Part shown: piece by piece, positions 10,183 to 20,079 of the stretch
How positions within the stretch are numbered: position 1 is the stretch's first letter
How the letters are laid out: every line of letters begins with the position of its first letter
NCBI GenBank assembly: GCA_016290615.1
Contig: JAEEUS010000005.1
Span: 50,265 to 114,264 of the forward strand
Direction of reading: 5' to 3'
Length of the DNA: 64,000 nucleotides
From: Lachnospiraceae bacterium
GTDB taxonomy: Bacteria > Bacillota > Clostridia > Lachnospirales > Lachnospiraceae
Notes under the pieces: model-generated
What the model was told of the DNA's origin: nothing
Database searches by the model: none
What the model saw: the letters and a program-made list of their open reading frames with translations, nothing else
Position numbers and translations under genes: made by a program

Positions 10183-11317
10183 CGATCAAGACAGAGTAAA
10201 ACCATATATTGATTTCAGCCTTATTCTGATCACGCTCTTTTTAGTAGCATTCGGTCTGATAATGGTCTATTCCACGAGCAGTTATGAGGCATCAATGTCT
10301 GCGATTACCAAAAACGATGCGGCATACTACCTTAAGAAGCAGGCAGTGGCATCGGTCGCGGGCATTATACTTATGATATTTATCAGCTATATCCCATATC
10401 ATTTTTGGGAGAAGCTTTCAGGAATAGCATATGTAGTATCAGCAGTGCTGATAGTGCTTGTCCTTACTCCTTTGGGATACGAGGCTAACGGTGCGAGAAG
10501 ATGGCTGAGGATAGGAATATCCGTACAGCCAGCCGAGATAGCAAAGCTTGCAATGATCATATTTGTGGCGGGGCTTATCTGCAAGCTTAAAGACGGGATA
10601 AATACAAGGAAGGGCATGGCTTTTATAATGGCTCCTCCCGCACTCATATGCCTCATGGTGTGGCAGATCACTGATAACTTAAGCAGTGCCATCATCATAT
10701 TCGGGATATCATTTGTCATGCTTTTCATAGCCAGCAGGGACTACAAGAAATTTATTGTATTTACTGCAGCGGCTGCAGGCGTAGCGGCGCTGCTCGTATT
10801 TGCGATAACAAAGATGGCCGATTCGGATAAATTCGGATTCAGAGGAGCACGTGTACTTGCATGGCTCGATCCTGAAGCATACGCATCGGGCAAGGGATTC
10901 CAGACACTTCAGGCCCTTTATGCGATCGGTTCCGGCGGACTCTTCGGAAAGGGACTCGGACAGAGTATCCAGAAGCAGGGGTTCCTTCCGGAAGCACAGA
11001 ATGATATGATATTTTCCGTGATATGCGAAGAACTCGGACTTTTCGGCGGAATATGTATAATGCTTCTGTTTGCATTTCTGCTGTGGAGACTCATGGTGAT
11101 CGCAAACAATGCAACGGATCTTTACGGCGCATTGCTTGTCGTAGGAGTAATGGCGCATATCTCCATCCAGGTAATACTGAATATTGCGGTAGTAACAAAT
11201 ACTGTTCCCAATACGGGTATATCACTGCCGTTCATAAGCTACGGCGGCTCGTCTGTAATGTTTCTTTTGATAGAGATGGGACTGGTCAACAGTGTGGGCC
11301 GCAAGATAAGATTCTGA
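10166..11317 (+). CDS. ftsW: FtsW/RodA/SpoVE family SEDS glycosyltransferase
   Basis: YSTSSYEA, multi-TM, NTVPNTGISLPFISYGGSS; overlaps ftsI by 17 nt. Confidence 0.93.
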   Translation: MKFHTNDQDRVKPYIDFSLILITLFLVAFGLIMVYSTSSYEASMSAITKNDAAYYLKKQAVASVAGIILMIFISYIPYHFWEKLSGIAYVVSAVLIVLVLTPLGYEANGARRWLRIGISVQPAEIAKLAMIIFVAGLICKLKDGINTRKGMAFIMAPPALICLMVWQITDNLSSAIIIFGISFVMLFIASRDYKKFIVFTAAAAGVAALLVFAITKMADSDKFGFRGARVLAWLDPEAYASGKGFQTLQALYAIGSGGLFGKGLGQSIQKQGFLPEAQNDMIFSVICEELGLFGGICIMLLFAFLLWRLMVIANNATDLYGALLVVGVMAHISIQVILNIAVVTNTVPNTGISLPFISYGGSSVMFLLIEMGLVNSVGRKIRF

Positions 11318-11320
11318 TTT

Positions 11321-12118
11321 ATGAGTAAGATAAGAAGGAAAAGAAGGAAGAAAAAGGTCGAACGGGTAAGATTTGAAAGACCTCAGATACATATGAGTTC
11401 CCATACAATAAAGATGATCATAATCATAACTGCGATCATCATGGTACTGGGATGTGCATTTGCCTATTTCGTAAAGAAATACACTGTAGATACCATTATT
11501 GTTGAAGGAAGTACGCATTATACTACAGATGAGATCAACAGAATGGTCATCGGTGACGGCTTTCTTGCCAAGAACTCGATCATACTGTCATTAAAATACA
11601 GGAATAAAGAGATAAAGGATGTACCGTTCATCGAAACGATGAGTGTAAGGATTCTATCGCCCACTACTATAAAGATAACGATCTATGAAAAGGCTGTCGC
11701 CGGATACGTTGAATATATGGGTCAGTACATATATTTTGATAAGGACGGTACGGTCGTTGAGTCTTCCGACATAAGAACGGAGGGCATACCTCAGATCATG
11801 GGCATGAAGTTCGATCATGTCGTTTTGTGGGAGAAGCTTCCGGTTTCTGATGAGGAGATATTCAAGAACATCCTCGATGTTTCGCAACTTCTCGAAAAGT
11901 ATGAGATAAAAGTCGACAAGATCTACTTTGATGACGATTACAACGTAACTCTGTACTTTGATCAGGCAAGGGTAAAACTGGGCAGTTTTGACTATATAGA
12001 TGAGAAGATAATACGCCTTAAAGCCATACTTCCGGAGCTGAAGGGAAAAAAGGGCGTGCTCAAATTGCAAAACTTTACAGTTGATTCGGAATATGCCTCA
12101 TTTGAAGAGGACGAGTAA
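11321..12118 (+). CDS. ftsQ: FtsQ/DivIB cell division protein
   Basis: Basic N-terminus, single TM, POTRA-like VDTIIVEGSTHYTTDEI; precedes ftsZ. Confidence 0.88.
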   Translation: MSKIRRKRRKKKVERVRFERPQIHMSSHTIKMIIIITAIIMVLGCAFAYFVKKYTVDTIIVEGSTHYTTDEINRMVIGDGFLAKNSIILSLKYRNKEIKDVPFIETMSVRILSPTTIKITIYEKAVAGYVEYMGQYIYFDKDGTVVESSDIRTEGIPQIMGMKFDHVVLWEKLPVSDEEIFKNILDVSQLLEKYEIKVDKIYFDDDYNVTLYFDQARVKLGSFDYIDEKIIRLKAILPELKGKKGVLKLQNFTVDSEYASFEEDE

Positions 12119-12212
12119 TTGTTCTCAAAACTTAAAAAATAGTTGCGTTTAGTAAAAAATAATTATAAGATATAGAGTGTGACGTTATGCGGGGCAAAGG
12201 AGGAAAGAAGCT

Positions 12213-13427
12213 TTGTTAGAGATTAAAACCAATAACGCAGAAGCCGGAGCCAAGATACTTGTAATAGGTGTTGGCGGTGCCGGAAACAATGCGGTCAATC
12301 GTATGATTGATGAAGCTATAGGTGGAGTGGATTTTATAGGCGTAAACACAGATAAGCAGGCACTGCAGCTTTGTAAGGCTCCCAAATTGTTGCAGATCGG
12401 CGAAAAGCTTACCAAAGGTCTCGGAGCAGGTGCAAAGCCTGAGATCGGTGAAAGAGCAGCAGAAGAGAGTTATGATGAACTCACTGCAGCTATACAGGCA
12501 TACAACATGGTGTTTGTTACATGCGGTATGGGCGGCGGAACCGGAACAGGAGCAGCTCCTATCGTTGCTAAGATCGCCAAGGATATGGGTATCCTTACAG
12601 TAGGTGTTGTTACAAAGCCTTTCCGTTTCGAGGCAAAGACACGTATGACAAATGCGCTTGCCGGCCTTGAAAAACTCAGAGAGAGTGTAGATACTCTTAT
12701 TGTTATACCTAACGATAAGATTTATGAGATAGTAGACAGAAAAACAACAATGCCCGATGCTTTGAAGAAAGCAGACCAGGTATTGCAGCAGGCAGTACAG
12801 GGCATAACAGATCTGATCAATGTTCCTTCAGTTATCAACCTTGACTTTGCTGATATACAGACAGTCATGAGAGACAAGGGTATCGCTCATATCGGTATCG
12901 GTGAAGGAAAAGGCGAGGATAAGGCTATCGAAGCTGTTAAGCAGGCTGTTGAGTCTCCGCTTCTTGAGACAACGATCACAGGTGCTACGGATGTCATCCT
13001 TAATGTTACAGGTGATATCTCAATGTTCGATGCCGATGATGCAGCTAATTATATTCAGTCACTTACAGGTTCTGACATCAACGTTATCTTCGGATGCATG
13101 TATGATGCGAGTGAACCTGATACATGTAAGATAACTGTTATCGCAACAGGTATCGAGCAGAATATGAACCAGGATATGCGTATATTCAGCACACGTCCGG
13201 GTACAGCAGGAATGCAGAGACCTATCCAGCAGCAGATGCCTATGGGTGGCGTTGCAAGACAGGTTACACCTTCTGCCCAGCCAAGACCTGCTACGATAGG
13301 CGGCGCTACGGGAACGATCCCTACTCCTAGAACTAACTTTACGTCACAGCTTCAGCGCCCTGCAGATATCAAGAGCAAGGTAGAAGAGAATCAGCTTAAG
13401 ATTCCGGATTTCTTACAGAAGAAATAA
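12213..13427 (+). CDS. ftsZ: Cell division protein FtsZ (TTG start)
   Basis: [28 protein letters not shown] tubulin signature; AAAGGAGGAAAG SD upstream of TTG. Confidence 0.98.
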   Translation: MLEIKTNNAEAGAKILVIGVGGAGNNAVNRMIDEAIGGVDFIGVNTDKQALQLCKAPKLLQIGEKLTKGLGAGAKPEIGERAAEESYDELTAAIQAYNMVFVTCGMGGGTGTGAAPIVAKIAKDMGILTVGVVTKPFRFEAKTRMTNALAGLEKLRESVDTLIVIPNDKIYEIVDRKTTMPDALKKADQVLQQAVQGITDLINVPSVINLDFADIQTVMRDKGIAHIGIGEGKGEDKAIEAVKQAVESPLLETTITGATDVILNVTGDISMFDADDAANYIQSLTGSDINVIFGCMYDASEPDTCKITVIATGIEQNMNQDMRIFSTRPGTAGMQRPIQQQMPMGGVARQVTPSAQPRPATIGGATGTIPTPRTNFTSQLQRPADIKSKVEENQLKIPDFLQKK

Positions 13428-13439
13428 TTAGGATTTTCA

Positions 13440-13467
13440 GAGCTCCCAGATCGGGAGCTCTTTTTTT
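13440..13467 (+). terminator. Rho-independent terminator after ftsZ
   Basis: GAGCTCCC-AGATC-GGGAGCTC-TTTTTTT. Confidence 0.93.
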
Positions 13468-13579
13468 GTCTTGTGCACAAGTTACATAATGCTTAGATAT
13501 TTATGATCGAAGCAATACCAGATGATGTTATAATATGCGAAAAATAAGGAAAAATCTTCAAAATATTGTGTAAAAAGAG

Positions 13580-13608
13580 TTGACATAAAGAATTATGTTT
13601 ATTATAAT
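13580..13608 (+). promoter_or_regulatory. Consensus sigma70-type promoter upstream of nrdR
   Basis: TTGACA (13580-13585), 17-nt spacer, TATAAT (13603-13608). Confidence 0.85.
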
Positions 13609-13669
13609 TATGTTAATTAATGTATAGAGATTTAGTTTTCATTCTTTTTTCTTATGCGGAGGTAGGACT

Positions 13670-14125
13670 ATGAAGTGCCCATTTTGTGGTCATGAAAACA
13701 CTAGAGTTATTGATTCCAGACCGGCAGAGGACAATAACTCTATAAGAAGGCGTCGTGTGTGTGACGAGTGCGGAAAGAGGTTCACAACATACGAGAAGGT
13801 AGAGACCATTCCGTTGATTATCATTAAAAAGGATAACAACAGAGAGGCTTATGACAGATCGAAGATCGAGGCAGGCGTTCTCCGTGCTTGTCATAAGAGA
13901 CCTATCAGTGCTGCTCAGATCAATCAGCTTATTGATGAAGTTGAAACTGAGATCTTCAACATGGAGGAGAAAGAGATACCAAGCCAGGTGATCGGCGAGC
14001 TTGTGATGAACAAGCTTAAGGATCTCGAAGCGGTTGCATATGTAAGATTTGCATCCGTTTACCGTGAGTTTAAGGATATCAATACCTTCATGGATGAGCT
14101 TAAGAGTGTTATGACGACAAAATAG
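13670..14125 (+). CDS. nrdR: Transcriptional repressor NrdR
   Basis: MKCPFCGHENTRVIDSRPAEDNNSIRRRRVCDECGKRFTTYE zinc ribbon plus ATP-cone. Confidence 0.97.
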   Translation: MKCPFCGHENTRVIDSRPAEDNNSIRRRRVCDECGKRFTTYEKVETIPLIIIKKDNNREAYDRSKIEAGVLRACHKRPISAAQINQLIDEVETEIFNMEEKEIPSQVIGELVMNKLKDLEAVAYVRFASVYREFKDINTFMDELKSVMTTK

Positions 14126-14148
14126 GCACATAGTTCTACCGCAAAAAA

Positions 14149-14177
14149 GGAGTATCGGGGGATGCTCCTTTTTTTGT
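14149..14177 (+). terminator. Rho-independent terminator after nrdR
   Basis: GGAGTATC-GGG-GGATGCTCC-TTTTTTT type hairpin. Confidence 0.85.
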
Positions 14178-14249
14178 ACTCGTAAAAATACTTGACAATA
14201 CATATATAATCCATGGATAATAAGCTCGAAAGAAGAAAGGAGAAATATT

Positions 14250-15764
14250 ATGAGGAATTTTACTAAGAGATTCCTCGTGATGTTGCTAGTATCCGCTATG
14301 ACTACTGCACTGTGCGCATGCGCAGGCGGTAAGGCAGGTTCAGCTGACGCTGATTCTTTGATCACTATTGGCATACCTCAGGATCTTGACGACAGTCTTG
14401 ACCCCCATATAGCAGAAGGGGCAGGAACGAGAGAGGTATTATTTAATGTATTCGAAGGTTTGGTAAAACCGAATAGCAATGGTGATTTGATACCTGCCGT
14501 GGCAAGTGACTACAGCATCAACGAGGACGGAACGGTTTACACGTTCACACTCAGAGAGGGCGTTAAGTTCCACAACGGAAAAAAGGTTACGGTACAGGAT
14601 GTCAAAGCTTCACTAGATAAATGTGCCGGTACTGAGAGTGGTGAGCCCTTGGTAGCGGCTTTTTCAGCCGTAAAAGAGGTAAACACACCAGATGACAAGA
14701 CGATCGAGGTAGTACTTAATGAGTCTGATACGGATTTTCTTCCGAACATGACTGCCGCGATACTTCCCGCAGATCATCTTGACGCTTCAACAGAACCCAT
14801 AGGAACAGGACCTTATAAGTATGTATCACGTTCACCTCAGGAGAACATCATACTGGAGAGTTTTGATGACTACTGGGGCGAGAAGGCAAAGATCAAGACA
14901 GTTGTTCTTAAGATCGTTGCAGACGGCGATACGATCGTAATGAACCTTGAGGGCGGTTCCATAGATCTTATGGCAAGACTCTCAACAACGCAGGCAGCTC
15001 AGCTTTCTGACAAGTTTGATATATATGAAGGTACCATGAATCTGGTACAGGCACTGTATATCAACAACAGCGTAGAGCCTTTGAATAATACAAAGGTTCG
15101 TCAGGCTCTTTGCTATGCGGTGGACGTCCAGGAGATCATGGATTTTGTTTCCGACGGAAAAGGAACAGAGACAGGCTCAAGCATGTTCCCTGCTTTCGGA
15201 AAGTATTATATGAAGGAGTTAAACGACACATATAATACAGATATTGACAAGGCTAAAGCGCTTCTTGCGGAGGCAGGATATCCTGACGGTTTCGAGTTTA
15301 CGATAACTGTAGCCAGCAACTATCAGCAGCATGTTGATACTGCACAGGTATTAAAGGAGCAGTTTAAGAAGATAGGTGTAACAGCCAACATCAACCTGGT
15401 TGAATGGGATACATGGTTAAATGACGTTTATATCGGACGTAACTTCGAAACTACGGTTGTAGGTGTAGATGCTTCAACACTTACCGCAAGCGCAATGCTT
15501 GGACGTTTTGTGAGTGATTCCGGAAAGAACTTTGTAAATTACAACAATCCCGAGTATGACAAGGTCTACAACGAAGCTATAGCAACAGTTGATGATGATG
15601 TACGTACTCAGAAGTACAAGGAATGCGAGAGGATCCTTTCGGAGGATGCAGCAAATGTCTACATTCAGGATCTTCCCAACATGGTCGCTGTTAACAAGAA
15701 GTTCGGCGGATATGAGTTCTATCCGTTATATGTAATGGATTTTTCAAAGCTTTACGTTAAGTAA
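14250..15764 (+). CDS. Family-5 ABC transporter substrate-binding lipoprotein (oligopeptide/nickel type)
   Basis: Signal peptide with ALCACAGG lipobox; SBP_bac_5 style sequence (DPHIAEGAGTREVLFNVFEGLVKPNSNGDLIPAVA). Confidence 0.93.
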   Translation: MRNFTKRFLVMLLVSAMTTALCACAGGKAGSADADSLITIGIPQDLDDSLDPHIAEGAGTREVLFNVFEGLVKPNSNGDLIPAVASDYSINEDGTVYTFTLREGVKFHNGKKVTVQDVKASLDKCAGTESGEPLVAAFSAVKEVNTPDDKTIEVVLNESDTDFLPNMTAAILPADHLDASTEPIGTGPYKYVSRSPQENIILESFDDYWGEKAKIKTVVLKIVADGDTIVMNLEGGSIDLMARLSTTQAAQLSDKFDIYEGTMNLVQALYINNSVEPLNNTKVRQALCYAVDVQEIMDFVSDGKGTETGSSMFPAFGKYYMKELNDTYNTDIDKAKALLAEAGYPDGFEFTITVASNYQQHVDTAQVLKEQFKKIGVTANINLVEWDTWLNDVYIGRNFETTVVGVDASTLTASAMLGRFVSDSGKNFVNYNNPEYDKVYNEAIATVDDDVRTQKYKECERILSEDAANVYIQDLPNMVAVNKKFGGYEFYPLYVMDFSKLYVK

Positions 15765-15799
15765 GGTTAAAGAATAAAAATATTGTAAGGAGAGATGCT

Positions 15800-16738
15800 A
15801 TGAAATACGTTTTTAAAAAAGTACTTAGCTGTATTATAACGTTATTTATAGTGTCTCTCCTTGTTTTTGTTGCGTTTTCGCTGATACCGGGAGACCCGGC
15901 ACTGTCAAGGCTTGGAACAAACGCAACAGAGCAGGCACTCGCATCCTTAAGACACCAGATGGGCCTGGACAGACCTCTTGTGGTGAGGTATTTTGAGTGG
16001 CTTGCGGGAGCACTCAGAGGAGATTTCGGAAAAAGCTACAGCTACAGCATGACCGTGACGAGCATGATAGCTGATAAGCTTCCGATAACACTTACACTCA
16101 TGCTTTATTCAATGGTACTGATGGTTATCATCTCTATACCGCTTGGAGTATATGCTTCATACAAGGAAGGCACAGCCATTGATAAAGCCATTCAGATAAT
16201 AAATCAGATAACAATGGCCATACCGCCGTTCTTTTCGGGTATTCTCATTACGCTTGTTTTCGGTATGACCTTCAGGATATTTACACCGGGAGGCTTTGTA
16301 AATATAAATATAAGCCCAGTACGTTTCTTCGGATTCATGTTCTTTCCTTCGCTTGCGATAGCACTTCCAAAGAGTGCGATGGTTTTAAATCTTCTGTATT
16401 CATCACTTAATGCGGAAAAGAAGAAAGACTATGTAAGGACAGCATACAGCAGAGGAAACAAGAGCAAGACGGTATTCTTTAAACACATGCTCAAGAATGC
16501 CTCTATCCCGACTATCACATTCCTTGGAATGGCACTCGCTGATATGATAGCCGGAAGTATAATAATCGAGCAGGTTTTCGGTATACCGGGACTGGGAAGG
16601 ATCCTTTTGACTTCGATACAGAACAGGGATTATCCGGTGGTCATAGCAATAATCATGCTTATTGCATGTGTAGTAATAGTAAGCAACCTTTTGGTTGACA
16701 TAATTTATAAACTTGTAGATCCGAGAGTCGGAGACTAG
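15800..16738 (+). CDS. ABC transporter permease (DppB/OppB/NikB-like)
   Basis: Multi-TM, DYVRTAYSRGNKSKTVFFKHMLKNA EAA loop. Confidence 0.93.
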   Translation: MKYVFKKVLSCIITLFIVSLLVFVAFSLIPGDPALSRLGTNATEQALASLRHQMGLDRPLVVRYFEWLAGALRGDFGKSYSYSMTVTSMIADKLPITLTLMLYSMVLMVIISIPLGVYASYKEGTAIDKAIQIINQITMAIPPFFSGILITLVFGMTFRIFTPGGFVNINISPVRFFGFMFFPSLAIALPKSAMVLNLLYSSLNAEKKKDYVRTAYSRGNKSKTVFFKHMLKNASIPTITFLGMALADMIAGSIIIEQVFGIPGLGRILLTSIQNRDYPVVIAIIMLIACVVIVSNLLVDIIYKLVDPRVGD

Positions 16739-16739
16739 G

Positions 16740-17531
16740 ATGAAGAAGAAACGATTCAGTTTCAATTTAATACTTGGAAGCATACTGCTTGCGATAACAC
16801 TGATACCGGCACTTGTCGGACTTTTGTGGACCCCGTATGATCCGGAAGCCATGAACAGTTCGCTCAAACTTGCGGGCGTCAGCATAAGACATATCTATGG
16901 CTGTGATAACTTCGGAAGAGATATATTCAGCAGGATCATGGCAGGCAGCGGTATCACTCTGCTCATTGCCATTGGAACGGTTGCGTTCGGAAGTATAATA
17001 GGCACCGCAATTGGAGCTTTTACAGGTTATTTTGGCGGTATAATAGATGAAGCTCTCATGAGGATCAATGATGTTGCTCTTGCATTTCCGAGCCTGCTTC
17101 TTGCTCTAGTTATGGTCTCTTTACTGGGAACAGGCAAGTATCAGGTAATGCTCGCGCTAGGCATAGCATTTGTACCTAGTTATGCAAGAATTGTCAGAAG
17201 CGAGTATATCAGGATAAAGAATCTTGATTATGTCAAAGCCGCACATCTGGCTGGCGCCAGTGATCTGCGTATAATGTTTGTTCATATCCTTCCAAATACA
17301 AAGACTGTTCTTTTAAGCTCTGTAATGATCGGATTCAATAACGCGATACTTGCGGAAGCGGGCTTGAGCTTTTTGGGAATAGGCGTTCAGCCGCCGGATG
17401 CAAGCCTTGGAAGGATGCTAAGCGAAGCACAGGCATATATGTTCACTAACGCAGGGTATGTTCTGTTCACCGGATGTACCATAGTAATGATAATACTGGG
17501 ATTTTCACTGTTAAGTAAGGAGATTAAGTAA
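16740..17531 (+). CDS. ABC transporter permease (DppC/OppC/NikC-like)
   Basis: GCDNFGRDIFSRI motif and EAA loop DYVKAAHLAGASDLRIMFVHILPN. Confidence 0.93.
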   Translation: MKKKRFSFNLILGSILLAITLIPALVGLLWTPYDPEAMNSSLKLAGVSIRHIYGCDNFGRDIFSRIMAGSGITLLIAIGTVAFGSIIGTAIGAFTGYFGGIIDEALMRINDVALAFPSLLLALVMVSLLGTGKYQVMLALGIAFVPSYARIVRSEYIRIKNLDYVKAAHLAGASDLRIMFVHILPNTKTVLLSSVMIGFNNAILAEAGLSFLGIGVQPPDASLGRMLSEAQAYMFTNAGYVLFTGCTIVMIILGFSLLSKEIK

Positions 17532-17532
17532 C

Positions 17533-19074
17533 ATGGCAAAACTCTTACACGTTGAAGATCTGAATATTGAATTCCACGATCATCTCATTCCCGAGACGGT
17601 CGTATTTGACTTTGATCTTGACATGGAATGTGGGGAGATCGTAGGCCTTGTCGGTGAATCGGGATCCGGAAAATCGATGTCTGCTCTTGCCATAGCTGGA
17701 CTTCTTAGCAGACATGATATGAAAAAGAGAGGAACGATCCAGTTTGAGGGAAAGGATATCCTAGACTGCCCGAGAAGCGAGCTAAGACAGCTTCAGGGTG
17801 ATGAGATCTGCATGATATTCCAGGAACCGCTAACATCTCTTAATCCTGTCAAAAAGATAGGATGGCAGGTAGAGGAATCATTAAAGATCCATACCCAGAT
17901 GACACCTCAGGAGAGGAAAGAACGTGCGTTAAAGGCACTGGCTGATGTCGAGCTTGATGATCCTGAAAGAGTCTATGATTCTTATCCCCATGAGCTTTCG
18001 GGTGGAATGCGTCAGCGAGTGATGATAGCAGCTGCGACAATAGGTAATCCCAAACTTCTTATTGCAGATGAACCGACAACAGCTCTTGATGTTACGGTTC
18101 AGAGTCAGATAGTTGAACTTTTAAAGAAGATAAATAAGGAAAAGAATACCGCGATACTTTTTATCAGCCATGATCTCAGTCTGGTCAGCAGGCTGTGCCA
18201 CAGAGTTCTTGTAATGAAAAACGGGTATGTGGTCGAAGCCGGAAGTGTTAAGGAGATCTTTGAATCCCCCAAGGAGGAATATACAAAAAAACTTATAGAA
18301 GCGATCCCTAAGTGTGAATCCATGTCTGATGATACAGACGATGAGATAAACATGGTTGAAGTAAGGGACGTTTGTGTGTCTTTTACCAGAAAAAAAGAAC
18401 GAGTAGATGTATTAAAGCATGTTTCGATAGATATTAAAGAGGGTGAGGTCCTGGGCCTTGTGGGCGAATCCGGCTGCGGTAAATCCACGCTAGCAAAGAC
18501 GATAATCGGCCTTCTAAAGCCTGACAGCGGGACCATTACCCAGAAGTATCCAAATACCCAGATGATCTTTCAGGATCCTTACGGTTCGCTAAATCCGGCA
18601 AGAAAAGTTGGAATGATCATGGAGGAACCGCTGCGAAACCTTACGGACATGTCACCAGAAGATCGAAGAAGGCTAGCTGAGGAGATGATCACAAAGGTAG
18701 GGTTGACACCGGAATATCTCTCAAGATATCCTTCAGAGCTCTCAGGCGGTCAGAGACAGAGAGTATGCATAGCAACAGCTCTTATGTTAAGACCAAGACT
18801 CATAATAGCAGATGAGCCGGTATCAGCACTGGATGTTACGATCCAGGCAGAGGTACTTAAACTGATGGATAGACTTCATGAAGATATGGGCATAAGCTTT
18901 TTATTCATATCACATGATTTGAGAGTGGTTCATCAGATGTGTGACAGGATACTGGTTATGAAGTCAGGAGAGATAGTGGAGGAAGGCTACAGAAACGACA
19001 TTTTTATGCATCCGAAACATGAATATACAAAAGAGTTGCTAAAAAGTGCAGGATTGACTAATATATTTGTATAA
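17533..19074 (+). CDS. Fused dual-ATPase ABC protein (DppD-DppF like)
   Basis: Two complete Walker A (GESGSGKS, GESGCGKS), two LSGG signatures (ELSGGMRQR, ELSGGQRQR) and two Walker B motifs. Confidence 0.95.
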   Translation: MAKLLHVEDLNIEFHDHLIPETVVFDFDLDMECGEIVGLVGESGSGKSMSALAIAGLLSRHDMKKRGTIQFEGKDILDCPRSELRQLQGDEICMIFQEPLTSLNPVKKIGWQVEESLKIHTQMTPQERKERALKALADVELDDPERVYDSYPHELSGGMRQRVMIAAATIGNPKLLIADEPTTALDVTVQSQIVELLKKINKEKNTAILFISHDLSLVSRLCHRVLVMKNGYVVEAGSVKEIFESPKEEYTKKLIEAIPKCESMSDDTDDEINMVEVRDVCVSFTRKKERVDVLKHVSIDIKEGEVLGLVGESGCGKSTLAKTIIGLLKPDSGTITQKYPNTQMIFQDPYGSLNPARKVGMIMEEPLRNLTDMSPEDRRRLAEEMITKVGLTPEYLSRYPSELSGGQRQRVCIATALMLRPRLIIADEPVSALDVTIQAEVLKLMDRLHEDMGISFLFISHDLRVVHQMCDRILVMKSGEIVEEGYRNDIFMHPKHEYTKELLKSAGLTNIFV

Positions 19075-19128
19075 CTTGTCCGATATATAAGATGAGAAAT
19101 AAAAATCTATGGAAAGGCGGTGCGTATC

Positions 19129-19503
19129 ATGGCTATGAATATCAATGAAAGCTTCAGATATATGCAGGATTATCGTATAAACGATATTCCCAGAGTTGAT
19201 GCGCCCAAGGCTGCACCTGCCCAGGTAAAAGAGGACACAGCGCCTGCAAAGCCTTCGGTAACCATAGAGCCTATTGAGGACAGACGTCCCAAGAGCGTTG
19301 ACCCTAATGAAGTATCGCTCTCATTTAACAAAAATGAAGATTTTGGCTATATAGGCAAAGACAAGGATCTGTCACTTCTTGATATGGAACAGGCAATCTC
19401 GATGATGAGACAGGATTCGATCCTTCAGGACTATCAGTACTTTGTCGGAAGCAGCAAAGACATCTTTAATTCCGAGGATGGAAGGGTTATAGCCACTAAC
19501 TGA
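19129..19503 (+). CDS. Conserved-looking hypothetical small soluble protein
   Basis: ORF with GGAAAGGCGG SD-like sequence before ATG 19129 (GTG at 19120 also possible); followed by a terminator. Confidence 0.7.
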   Translation: MAMNINESFRYMQDYRINDIPRVDAPKAAPAQVKEDTAPAKPSVTIEPIEDRRPKSVDPNEVSLSFNKNEDFGYIGKDKDLSLLDMEQAISMMRQDSILQDYQYFVGSSKDIFNSEDGRVIATN

Positions 19504-19522
19504 TGATTTTATGATATAATAG

Positions 19523-19551
19523 GTCGTACTCATAAAGAGTACGACTTTTTT
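19523..19551 (+). terminator. Rho-independent terminator
   Basis: GTCGTACTC-ATAAA-GAGTACGAC-TTTTTT. Confidence 0.93.
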
Positions 19552-19566
19552 ATGTGGGTTTAATAT

Positions 19567-20079
19567 ATGTTTTTTGAACGCTTTTATCCAACAGAATATT
19601 ATGAATCTGCCTATATAATAGACTATGAGGACCTTTATAAAAAAGGATACCGCGGCATCATATATGATCTGGACAATACACTCGTACCGCATGGAGCTCC
19701 TGCAGATGAGAAAGCCTTAAAGCTTATGGAAGATCTGAGAAAGATTGGCTACAGCATCTTTTTTCTGTCAAACAACAAAGAGGGCAGAGTAAAGAGTTTT
19801 AATGAAAATATAGGAGCAAAATATCTTTACAAGGCAGCAAAGCCAAAACCGGCGGGATATCTTAAAGCGGCACAGATGATGGGACTTAAGCCTAGTGAAG
19901 TACTTGTTGTCGGAGATCAGCTTTTTACCGATATATGGGGAGCAAATATGGCCGGCATGAGAACATGTCTGGTCGTTCCTATCGACAGATCAACCGATGA
20001 GATTCAGATAGTGATCAAGAGAAAACTTGAAAAAGTCATACTTAACTCATATCTAAAAAAGAATGACATCATATCATGA
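19567..20079 (+). CDS. YqeG family HAD IIIA-type phosphatase
   Basis: GIIYDLDNTLVPHG, FFLSNN, KPKPAGY, VVGDQLFTDIWGAN. Confidence 0.93.
   Translation: MFFERFYPTEYYESAYIIDYEDLYKKGYRGIIYDLDNTLVPHGAPADEKALKLMEDLRKIGYSIFFLSNNKEGRVKSFNENIGAKYLYKAAKPKPAGYLKAAQMMGLKPSEVLVVGDQLFTDIWGANMAGMRTCLVVPIDRSTDEIQIVIKRKLEKVILNSYLKKNDIIS

Noticed and set aside
13591-13614. Direct repeat AATTATGTT/AATTATGTT in the nrdR promoter
   Set aside because: AT-rich region coinciding with the -10; not clearly distinct from chance and not a known NrdR box.
14190-14216. TTGACA...TATAAT next to the ABC substrate-binding gene as a promoter with a 7-nt spacer
   Set aside because: Spacer far too short; a GATAAT with an 18-nt spacer is more plausible but too weakly supported to list.
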